Source: Apostichopus japonicus (Eukaryota > Echinodermata > Holothuroidea > Aspidochirotida > Stichopodidae). Taken from it: a stretch of 64,000 bases of DNA. The stretch lies in NCBI RefSeq assembly GCF_037975245.1, contig NC_092564.1:1749984-1813983 (forward strand), given 5' to 3'. Made by a program: the position numbers and the translations under genes. The notes under the pieces are model-generated. The model had not been told where the DNA came from and ran no database searches. It saw nothing but the letters and a program-made list of their open reading frames with translations. Numbering within the stretch: position 1 is the first letter of the stretch; the number at the start of each line of letters is the position of its first letter. This document shows, one piece after another, positions 26,501 to 38,500 of the stretch.

Positions 26501-29500
26501 AAGAGTTGCTTTTATAGGCCCAAGTTATAGTATAAATGTGCCTCAGAATGCACCATTTCATGTCTAAGTTTTTAATTCTTTTCTGGAGGAGGACCCACAC
26601 ACCTGTTACATGGGAGTTAGCTTCAATGTCCCCAGGGCAGCCACCTCCTTCATAACATACAGTACTTCAATCAATCTTCTCTGGCCCTTGTTTGAAGGCT
26701 CAGTCAGGGGAAATTTTGAATTTGCAAACCTTTCCCCCCTCCCCCCCCCTCCCACCTTTGAAATCCTGTGCACAGCAAGGCAAAGACACAGGACAGCACA
26801 TTGCCAATAAACTGGAACCATATGAAAACGTCCAAACTAGGTTTTATGCTGATAGAAGGAACTTTGTTCTCTTGTTATATTATTTCAATACTGTTGTTTT
26901 TGTTCCTTAGTTGTTCTTTCTTCAGTACTCCCAGCTTCTTGTATAATGTTCCTCCTATCCTAACCCCTAACGGCATGCCACTAGGCTTGTCTGTGATGTT
27001 CTGACTACTTATTAACCAGTTTTGATTGCTTTGGTAATTACCAGTTGTCTTTGTCTTTATAGTTTATAGTTGCTAATACATTGCATGATATAGCTAACCT
27101 AATTATTCTAGACAAATGTTGAAACTGTTAGGCCAGGTATAACCTTCCCTTTTTTTGGTTCCTTGCTAAAAGCAAAGGAACCTATGTATTCAGGTTGGCG
27201 TGTGTGTGTGTGTGTGTATGTGTGTGTGTGTGTGTGTGTGACGCTTAAGCTTGTATGCACGATAACTCAACAAGGGATTGACTGATCATGATCAAACTTG
27301 GTGGGTGGGTGGCCCATAGTGAGTAGATGAACCCTATTGTTTTTGGTGCCCACAAAGGTCACCAAAGGTCAGTTATGGTCCAAAAACCCAAAATACTAAA
27401 ACTGCAATAACTCCCAGTGCCAATGTGCGACAAGGTTGATATTTTGGGACAAGTTGTGAACTGGTTAGGGAAACATTTTGAAACTGAACGGTCATGTGAT
27501 GTGAGGTCACCAAAGGTCAATTAATGTTAAAAAACTAGTTTTTTTGCGATAACTTGAGAACGAATTGTCCGTTAGGGTTGGGAGTTGCTTCAGTGTAATC
27601 TAGTTGTCGACCCGCATCTGGGTGACCCTTGACCTCAATTTGACCTCTGGTGACCTTTTCATGTTTTGGGGATTTTTACAGTTTCGATGCTATTTTCGGA
27701 TGTCAAAGGTACCTTCCGATCATAAATATCGATAGGTTGACCCCCGTGTGACCTTTGTGTGCGAACTTATAAGGGGTCAAAGTTTTCGGTCGGAGTTAGG
27801 ATGGCTGTACAGACTTATCGTGTTGATTTTTGGAATCAGCAGATCAAACTACATTTGAAACCAAGGTCAAAAGGTCAAAGGTCACATTAGAAAAAATGTG
27901 CTTAGTTTGGGAGAAAACGGGCGAAAAAGAAAATGTTTGGTTTTGATGCTAGATTTGGATATCAAAGGTACCTTCCGATCAAAAATGTCAATGGGTTGAC
28001 ACCCGGGTGACCTTTGTGTGTAAAGTTATACAAGGTCAAAGTTAATTTTCAGACATTTAATGCAATAACTCCCAGGGCCAAGGTGTAACAAGGTTGATAT
28101 TTTGGGACAAGTTGCAAATGGTATAGAGGAATATTTTCAAACTTAACGGTCATGTGATCCGAGGTCATCAAAGGTCAATTAATGTTAAAAAACTAGTATT
28201 TTGGGTGAGAAAATGGGCAAAGAAAAAAATGTTTGAATTTTTACAGTTTTGATGCTATATTCACGTCTCACCAATCAAAAATGTCAATAGGTGTACCCCA
28301 GGTGACCTTTGTGTGTGAAGTTATATGAGGTCAAAGTAAATTTTCAGACATTTAGTGCAATAATTCCCAGTTCCAAGGTGTGACACAGTTGATATTTTGG
28401 GACAAGTTGCAAATGGTATAGGGGAATATTTTCAAACTTAATGGTCATGTGATCCGAGGTCACCAAAGGTCAATTAATGATAAAAAACTATTATTTTTGC
28501 GATAACTTGAGAATGAATTGTCCGTTAGGGTTGGGAGTTGCTTCAATGTAATCCAATTGTCGACCCGCATCTGGGTGACCCTTGACCTCAATTTGACCTC
28601 TGGTGACCTTTTCATGTTTTGGGGATTTTTACAGTTTCGATGCTATTTTCAGATGTCAAAGGTACCTTCTGATCATAAATGTCAATGGGTTGACCCCCGT
28701 GTGACCTTCGTGTGCGGAGTTATACGAGGTCAAAGTTAATTTTCAGACATTTAATGCAATAACTCTCAGTTCCAAGTTGTGACACGGTTGATATTTTGGG
28801 ACAAGTTGCAAATGGTATAGGGGAATATTTTCAAACTTAACGGTCATGTGATCCGAGGTCACCAAAGGTCAATTAATGATAAAAAACTAGTATTTTTGTG
28901 ATAACTTGAGAGCGAACTGTCCGTTAAGGTTGGGAGTTGCTTCAATGTAATCCAGTTGTCGACCCGCATCTGGGTGACCCTTGACCTCAATTTGACCTCC
29001 GGTGACCTTTTCGTGTTTTCTGGGATTTTTACAGTTTCGATGCTTATTTTCAGATGTCAAAGGTGCCTTCTGATCATAAATGTCAATAGGTTGACCCCCG
29101 TGTGACCTTCGTGTGCGAAGTTATACGAGGTCAAAGTTAATTTTCAGACATTTAATGCAATAACTCTCAGTTCCAAGGTGTGACACGGTTGATATTTTGG
29201 GACAAGTTGCAAATGGTATAGGGGAATATTTTCAAACTTAACGGTCATGTGATCCGAGGTCACCAAAGGTCAATTAATGATAAAAAACTAGTATTTTTGT
29301 GATAACTTGAGAACGAACTGTCCGTTAAGGTTGGGAGTTGCTTCAATGTAATCCAGTTGTCGACCCGCATCTGGGTGACCCTTGACCTCAATTTGACCTC
29401 TGGTGACCTTTTCGTGTTTTGGGGATTTTTACAGTTTCGATGCTATTTTCAGATGTCAAAGGTGCCTTCTGATCATAAATGTCAATAGGTTGACCCCCGT

Positions 29501-32500
29501 GTGACCTTCGTGTGCGAAGTTATACGAGGTCAAAGTTAAAAAATATTAATGAGGTCACAGGTCAAACGTGAAAAACTCCCAAGTTGCAATAACTTGGCTA
29601 CTATTTATTGGAATTTCGTCAAACTTGGTATGATATTGGTAGATAGTCTCCACACACTGATGTGTGTTGCAATTGATATCATGCATGTTTATAGGGGGGG
29701 GGGGCCTAGCATTATTTCGTTATGAAAAGTTTGTATGCACAATAACTCAACAAGGGAATGACCAATCATTACCATACTTGGTGAGTGGGTGGCCCATAGT
29801 AAGTAGATTAACCCTGTTGATTTTGGTGCTCATTTCATGAATATTAATGAGGTCATGGGGTCAAACGTGAAATACTCCAAATTGCAATTACTTGGCTACT
29901 ATTACTAGTCAGAATTTCGTCAAACTTGGTATGATGATAATGGTAGATAGTCTTCACACACTGATGTGTGTTGCAATTGATATCAGGGCTTAGCATTACT
30001 TTGGCAACAAAAGTTTGTGAGCATAAATTACTGTTGTTGTATTAGGGCTTTGTTAGAAATTTCCCTATGAATGGAACTAATGAACAGCAGCAAGGAACCA
30101 TGAAATGTTTTCATTCTGGTTATTTTAACTTTTGGAGTTTAATTGAAGTGATTGTTTTATTTGCCTACTTTTGTTGTGCTTTTCTCTAATGAATTTGTAT
30201 TTTGGAAGCTAATTTGTACTTAAAAAACACTTAATACAATGTAACCTTTCCTTAAGTTTGTACTCCCTTTTTATATTATTTTTATTTATTATATTTGGTA
30301 TCCCTAATGGAGTCTTGTTCTTTTGACAATTGCCGCGTAACTGGTTACTTTAATTTATATAAAAGTACAGAATCACTACCAAATCAAGGACAATTCTGTT
30401 ATTGTGTTTGTTTTTTATCCAATAGCTTACAGCTAACGATGTCAGACAAAAGGCCTCATCTCCAAGGTCCAACTACCGATCCCCTCGCAGCCACACGTCG
30501 CCCCGCCCTGCAGGGGAGCCGGTCAACGGGAGCAGCCCAAACTTAGATGAGATGGATTCGGATGAGATTATGAAGTCTTTAAGGCAAACCACCGCAGAGA
30601 TTCAGAGTTTCATGTCCAACAGCCGGGATGACCTGGACAAGCTCCACAAACCGACCAGTCCAAGGATGGACAGTGACCAGGTATCTGCAGATAGTGGGCT
30701 AAACACATCCATGCCAGACATTCGTGTGGACAGCCCAGAGGGCAAGGTGATGGAGTATATGGAGTTTGGCTCTCCAAATGGCAGTGTTCTTTCCTTCTCT
30801 TCTCCCCCTCCCGTTTCGGAGCCTCCTCTTTCACCCGTCTTTTGTTCGCCTTCGTCATCTTCATCGCCTCTGCTGCATGACGCACAATCTTCTTCGCCTC
30901 TCTCTGAATTGCATGTTAGTAACATCCACGTGACTCTAATACTAGTACTACTACTACCAGTGTTGTAGTAGCTTCTCCTAATTTGTGATTTCAAAGGAAA
31001 TTAAGTAGTTGCAGACTTGTGAGTGGGAAGGAATAGTTTATCATTAAATACATAGTAGCATCTACTATGTATTAAATAGTCCTATTTCTCCCACCTTCTC
31101 TCGTGCCCAGTGAATTCACAGAATCCAATAGCTGCAGACTTATGATAGGGAAATATGGTGATTGAATATATAGGAAGGGGAAGGTAGGTAGGTAGGTAGG
31201 TAGGTAGGTAGAGTGTAGTGGAAAGAGGTATAATGAGGTATAGAGTAGAATGAGGTATAGAGTAGAATGAGGTATAGAGTAGAATGAGGTATAGAGTAGA
31301 ATGAGGTGAATATATAGGGAGGGGGGAAGGTAGGTAGATGAGCAGTGTATGGTGACAGGTTGTAGTATATGTAACAGGTTGAACTAGGTAACTAGAGGGT
31401 TCATACCCAAATAGATGGGTTAATTGTTAGATGTTCATACTGTAGAATGAGGACAGACTATCTGCAATATGAGGGGTGAGGGGAGTGTGATCATGACATT
31501 AAGGTCTAGAAGACAAGGTTTACTGGGTCTTCAAAGCCAAAGAAGTTGTTTGGAGTCTTTATAGTCATCCTATAATATACAGTTGGTAGTAGATGGGGTG
31601 GGTGGTCTAATGTATGCTGCAAAGGAGCAGTATTAACTGACTCTGGTGGGTAAGTCATGTTACCATCTCTAAAACCAAACCTGATATTAAAATTAATTTT
31701 ATGGCTATGCTCACAGCCTCTTCTCATGTGACTCCCAAACATAAAATACCTTTGTCAAAATATATGTTATGAGATCATTAAGGTATTATGCAAAGTAAAT
31801 CCTATTATGCAGAATACATTAAGCTACTGGTGAATGATTGGTTAGTTCTGCCAGATAATCCAGGTCTTAATCCTTCAGTCGAACAGGATTTCCACACATT
31901 TTTGCTACAACACTGGTCAACATCTTATTTTCTTTTTTTTTATTTGCATTAATTGTTTGTTGTGTTTATTTTCCTCTGTTTGATTTGCTTTCACTTTTCT
32001 TATCCATTTGTCAATGTTGGGTTCCAGTCTTGTGCAATATTGTGGGGTCCCAGCTTTTGGAATTTTCCTGACATTACAAAGTATAAAACTACTGGAAAAA
32101 CTAACAATTGCTAGGATTGCTTAACCCCAGTTATTCCACATTAAGACAAATTGATTCATCAGCTTTGTTGGTTTTGAGTAATACCAATAGAAAAGAAGTT
32201 TAATAGATCTGATTGACCCCCTGCTCCCCCCCCCACCCCTTCCAACAATTGCATAAATGGTGTCTTCATTATATCATGGGATTATACAGCTCATGGACAT
32301 TGATTTCACTCCATTTAGCTATTGCCAGATAGATTTATTTCATTTCAACTCAAGTTTAAAGTTTCATATCTTTTAGACAAATTATTTTACTGTTTATTCA
32401 GATCATGCATCAGGATTCAGCAACATTGTAGAATTTTAAACATTTATACCAACAGTCAATCCCTTCAGTTTTTTTTTAATATTTTTTCATTACTAAGGAA

Positions 32501-35500
32501 GTTGCTTGCCTAATCACATTAATTTAACCTGTAAATCAGTGTAGTTTCTGCTTGTAATACTGACAATCTTAGAAAATCTATAAATTGATGAATTTCTTCA
32601 CAATGAATCTTGAATTATTCAACATTGCCCTCCTGGAAGCCTTCCATCTTTTTAGAATTCTCCTCTTAGTATCAAAGAAGATGGGTCGGATGCTCTGCTA
32701 TTTCATCCTTAAAATATGAAGTTGGAAACAATCTTTCCACTGTCTGCAATGACATTTTCTATGGACATTTCTCTTTGTTTTTGATTTTTGTTTTTGCCTG
32801 ACTATTTCTTCTCACAGCCAAACTCTCCCATCACAATACCCAATTCAGTTGTTTACTTTGTTGTTATCAGTGAAAATGTATGAGGGTAGAGAGGGGGTGG
32901 GGTGGAATGCTGGGTGTGTGAGGACAGGAATGGGGGTGGATGCTGGGTATGTGTGTGAGGGCAGGAAGGGGGTGGATGCTGGGTATGTGTGTGAGGGCAG
33001 GAAGGGGGTGGATGCTGGGTATGTGTGTGAGGGCAGGAAGGGGGTGGATGCTGGGTATGTGTGTGAGGGCAGGAAGGGGGTGGATGCTGGGTATGTGTGT
33101 GTGTGTGTGAGAACAGGAAGCGGGGATTGGAGGATAATAATAACTCTGTTATATGTGTCCCATATCTGTAAGTCCCTTACTCTTGTAGTGAGCATGTTAC
33201 TGCAGTTTTTGTTTGCTTAACTGAAATTCACGTTCTGCAACACTGAAGGATGTGCCTATTCCTGTGATAGCAGTAGACTAGTATATTAATTATATGTGAA
33301 ATATCTGATCAGGTTGTTCATTGCTACAAGGCTCAGCAGGCCACAAGAATAGGTTACTGAAAAGCTTGTGGGTTGAGAAAATCGGTTCTCCGGCCACATG
33401 CTGCCCACGGGTTGCATTTTGTGCCATGAAGGAACACATTACTGGTAACATCTATGTGACAACTCATGATACTGCCTAACAGGACTAGTAGTGGAAGAGT
33501 CAAGAATATCTAAAGGCACACACAATGCATTTGTCCTAACAAAACAAACGGGTTGGCCCGATGGACTAGGTATTCCAGTAATCGTTAGTTACAAAGGTGA
33601 CATTCTGTTCCATAGTATGTCCATGGCAACTAGGCCAAACATAAGCAATGATGAGAGATACTCTTTTAGTATGGTAAACTGTCACGAAAAGGTTTTGTGA
33701 CAAGACGGTTTAATTTCAGCATGGTTGATGTGTTTCAATTTGTACTGAAGTGTGTGCTTGCTACATGTTAGGTTTGATAGAGTTATTACTTACACTGTGT
33801 AATGTATAATATGATTAACTTCCTTTACCGCAGAGCTTACCTGAGGGCATCACCAAGCTTAAACTAGACGGAGGCGCCTTTGAGGATGAACAGTTTCATG
33901 AGGGTAAATTCATCTTCCAGTAACTGTTACCTTTAGCTGTAGCTTTCCAATTTCTGAGTAGCACTAAGATATGATAACACAGCTAACATTCTACCAATAT
34001 GGAATTGATTTAATGATGGGATGTATGGTCACTCCTTGACCTTGGTCTCATGGTCAGGAACTTACCGTAGAAATAGAAGGTTTAAGGCCTGACCTAAGTG
34101 GAACACATAAGGCACATGTACTAATTTAAAAAAACACAATTATCTGCAACATGTTTGTGTTTTGCTTAAATGGGTCAGCTCATTTAAAACATTTCTGTAG
34201 GTTTGACCAGTGGATAAGTTTCCAAGTGGTCATCTTAGCTTTTATATGTGGTTTTTACTAATACTAGCTGTGTGCTCAGAAAGCCTAACATTCTTCTCTG
34301 CTTGTTTTTTCCCCTCTTGTAGGAGATGATGACCCCGGTCAGTTCCAACCCCTTCTGACAGTACTTTCAAATCACAGTTCAAAGTAAGTACTGATAGATA
34401 TGTTTCTCCTTCTTCTTCTCTTTCTCTTCATAAAGTAAGCCTTTTAATATTTTCAGGTCTACATGAGCAGTGTGAAATCATTACAGAGGCTATGTCAACA
34501 AAATAACCTTCAAATTTATGAAATATTGAAATAACTTACATGTTACCGACACTCTCGACAATGGAAATGAAGTCACTGAAAGTACTCTTTGAGAAGGAGA
34601 AACTTGCTACCCATTCATTTTCTAGGTGTGTGGTACGGTATGTGCTGATATGTTACATGCTTATGATTGTGTGGGTTTACCTCACTGGAAACTGACGTAA
34701 ACACACACAAACCCACCCAACCACATACACGCCCATGGTAGGAATCATTGTACAGCTATTTGATGAGAGGAAACCAAAATGTATGCTCTGTTAACAATTC
34801 ATCAGCACGTTATGAAGGTTTGACATTTCATCAACCGTTTCGTAAGACAATCTTTGATAATCTTTGATATCACCTTGTTTTTACTAATTTTTTTTCTTTT
34901 CAGATTTGAAGAAAGGAAAACTGCAATGGCTACCCTGATGCGATTGTCACATGCTGGCCACATGCCATCTTGGGAGGCTAACTTCAAAACTGTGCTTTAC
35001 CTACTGTTAGAGACACTTACAGATATTGAGGTTAGTATAGCTCTGTTGTCTATGAAGTGTTAGCAGGTGCTCAAATTCATCTACCATTGAGACTTTAAAC
35101 TTTGTTCAGATTGGAACAAAAGTTTTTTATTAACATATAATATGATTACAAATTGCAAGGTATTTAGGGCTGACCTTTCCCAGCAAACTGTAGGCATGGC
35201 TATCCTGTCAGGGGAATGTTACTCTACCTCTCTGTCTTATCTTGCCCTACTTTTACTTGGTTTTTGACTTATTCCCACAATGCCCTGTTTTAAGTAACAT
35301 TAATGGTTCAGTTCATCAACTAGTTGTAATTTGAAAGTTCTAATATGTACTGACATAAAAGTAGCTTTGTTTGTTTTTACCAAACTACCAAGAACTGCTC
35401 AAATTTAAATTCCAGTTTATCAGTTGATGCAGTCTATTGTCTTCATTTTGTCTCCAGTTGAACATTATTTAACCAGTACTTAATGGTTCCTTTTAGTTTA

Positions 35501-38500
35501 TACGATATTCTGCAGCTAGACTTTTTTCCACAGTATTAATAATCTCACTCAAAAATGCCGAAAGAGAACCTTAGAGATTTCTTGGTGGCGAATTTAAGAA
35601 TCCCTTAGTATCAATCTCTTAATATAATAACTGACCCAGCAATAATTTTTCTTTTTTATAAATAGCTTGTGTACTTGTGTACCCCTTCACATTGATCAAA
35701 TGCTAGATACTAAATCGTCTCATATATCTTTCCTTCCATTTAGCCTTCGATACGTGCCCTCGCTTTAAGAGTTCTCCGAGAGATTTTAAGAAATCAACCG
35801 GAAAGATTCAAGGAATATGCAGAGTTAACCATCTTGAAAATCTTAGAGGCTCACAAAGATGTTGTTGATGTAAGTATCTGTAGATTGAGATGAAAAGGGC
35901 CAGCTCGAAGCAATAAATTTTCAACAGGATAAAATTAACAGAAAGTGAATTATGTGTTATTTAAACTGAAAGGTCATCAGGCTTTGTCCAAGAAAAAAAA
36001 GTCACCTCTCACCATCAAGAGCATTCCAATGCATTCATGAATGGTTAAATTATACATTTATATGTCTTATTCAGGGAAATTCCCTTGTGGAGGTTTTGAG
36101 CATCAGTGACCATTATTGGACTTCTAGCATATTTGAGGGCAATACTGATATCATTTAAAGCTATTAATACTTTTAATTTTCATTTTTTTTTTACCAGGTT
36201 GCTCGTGCCGCTGAAGAGACATCTATGGTGCTGGCCAACAATATCCCTCCAGAGCAATCAATTAAGGTCCTCTGTCCAATCATTCAGACTGCTGAGGTTC
36301 CAGTCAACCAAGCAGCCATCAAAATGCTAACCAAGGTAACAAAGAGAGGGGGAGTAGGGTACTTTGTGGTTTGACAGTGGTAGGCTAATGGTTGTAAGAA
36401 GATTCTGTTTTATTGAAAAGATGCAAAAAGTTGGTCATACATTATCTTGATTTCTCTGCCGAAACATTTTATTTTGCAACAAATGAGTTCTTAATATTTT
36501 AATATTCTTAGATAAAACATTCTTGGCAGTCACTTCAAACAAACTGCTTGTGTCAACCAACATTTAAGAGCATAGATTATTTGATCTGAACAAAGCTGTT
36601 GAGTTGTTTATACTCCTCCCTAGTAAGTACTTCTTAGTACAAGCCAAACTGTGAAAAGACTCCATAACAAATATTTTACTTTAACCTTCCACACTTATAG
36701 CAATGTTGGTCTCCACACCCAACATAACAAGAAGGGATGGTTCTTGTGTTGATGGGCCTGTGATTCCTTTAACCTTCCTCACTTATTGCAATGTTGGTCT
36801 CCACACCCAACATATTACTTTAACCTTCCACACTTATAGCAATGTTAGTCTCCATACACAACAGAACAAGAAGGGATGGTTCTTGTGTTGATGGGCCTGT
36901 GATTCCTTTAACCTTCCACACTTATATCAATGTTGGTCTCCACACCCAACATATTACTTTAACCTTTCCACACTTATATCAATGTTGGTCTCCACACCCA
37001 ACATAACAAGAAGGGATGGTTCTTGTGTTGATGGGCCTGTGATTCCTTTAACCTTCCACACTTATATCAATGTTGGTCTCCACACCCAACATATTACTTT
37101 AACCTTTCCACACTTATATCAATGTTGGTCTCCACACCCAACATAACAAGAAGAGATGGTTCTTGTGTTGATGGGCCTGTGATTCATGCATGTTGACTCA
37201 TTGAGAATGTAATGTTTGTAGTGAGTATCTATGTAATGTTTATATCTTGTTACCATCCTGCAAATGTCAAAATCACCATAAGTCTGTCATTTTGTTCACA
37301 GGTGATTGAAGGTATGGCGTACCCTGAAGTAAAGACTGTTCTCTCAGATATCGTTCCTGTCTTAGTCAAGGTAAAGACATATTTCAAGCTGAAGTTAAGA
37401 GTGTTCTATTAGATATCTTTCCTGTGTTGGGCAAGTTAAAGACACATCTCAATTTGAAATTAGGAGTGATCACACAGATCTCGTCCCTTGGACGATGTTA
37501 CAGACACACCTTAGCCTGAAGTTAGGAATCTCTCAGATATCATCCCTGTCTTAGTTGAGTTAGAGACACATCTTGACCTGAAGTTAGGACTCTCTCAGAT
37601 CTCATCCCTGTCTTGGACGATGTTACAGACACACCTTAGCCTGAAGTTAGGAATCTCTCAGATATCATCCCTGTCTTAGTTGAGTTAGAGACACATCTTG
37701 ACCTGAAGTTAGGACTCTCTCAGATCTCGTCCCTGTCTTGGACGATGTTACAGACACACCTTAGCCTGAAGTTAGGAATCTCTCAGATATCATCCCTGTC
37801 TTAGTTGAGTTAGAGACACATCTTGACCTGAAGTTAGGACTCTCTCAGATCTCGTCCCTGTCTTGGACGATGTTACAGACACACCTTAGCCTGAAGTTAG
37901 GAATCTCTCAGATATCATCCCTGTCTTAGTTGAGTTAGAGACACATCTTGACCTGAAGTTAGGACTCTCTCAGATCTCATCCCTGTCTTAGTTGAATAAG
38001 AGACACATCTTTACCTGAAGTTAAAGACTCTCTAAGGAGATTGTTCTCTCAGATATGTTCCCTGTCATTTTCAAGGAGCCTGTAATATTTCCATGTACCA
38101 TTTGCCACCTTGTCAAATAAAGTAGCACACAGTGTATTGTTAGGGGGTGTGTTAGGTATGTGCATTATAGTCACAACATATGTTAAGTATGTCTGTGGTA
38201 TGATGAATACTAAAAGTTGTCGTAAATATTCAATGTTGGAATATTTACCAATATCAATATATTATGTAAGCCTTCTGATTGTTAAACATAAGGACTATTG
38301 AAAATCTAAAATAATGATAACAGCAAGAACTTCCAAAATCTGCTAAGGAAAATAATATCCACTCAATCCTATGGTTGACTCTTACAATCTGAAAACTGAT
38401 AGGACACAAAACAGGATTCCATGTCTTAATTTCAAGATTAGACACTTAACACATAACATAGGGCTTTGTCAATAGGAAAATGATGTTGTATACAGTTTAT

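Larger units (their letters stand above)
30915..33833. other. 2.9-kb CLASP intron with microsatellites
   Basis: It contains (GGTA)n at about 31182-31211, a 17-bp repeat at 31236-31308 and a 36-bp minisatellite at 32905-33112, which are listed separately. A C run lies near 32227-32238. No exon was recognised in the remainder. Confidence 0.7.

Noticed and set aside
30602-30994. 130-codon minus-strand open frame
   Set aside because: Shadow of the CLASP linker exon. The plus-strand frame has recognisable CLASP sequence and matching splice phase.
32845-33220. Overlapping open frames of 116-123 codons on both strands
   Set aside because: Both are generated by the 36-bp minisatellite in a CLASP intron.
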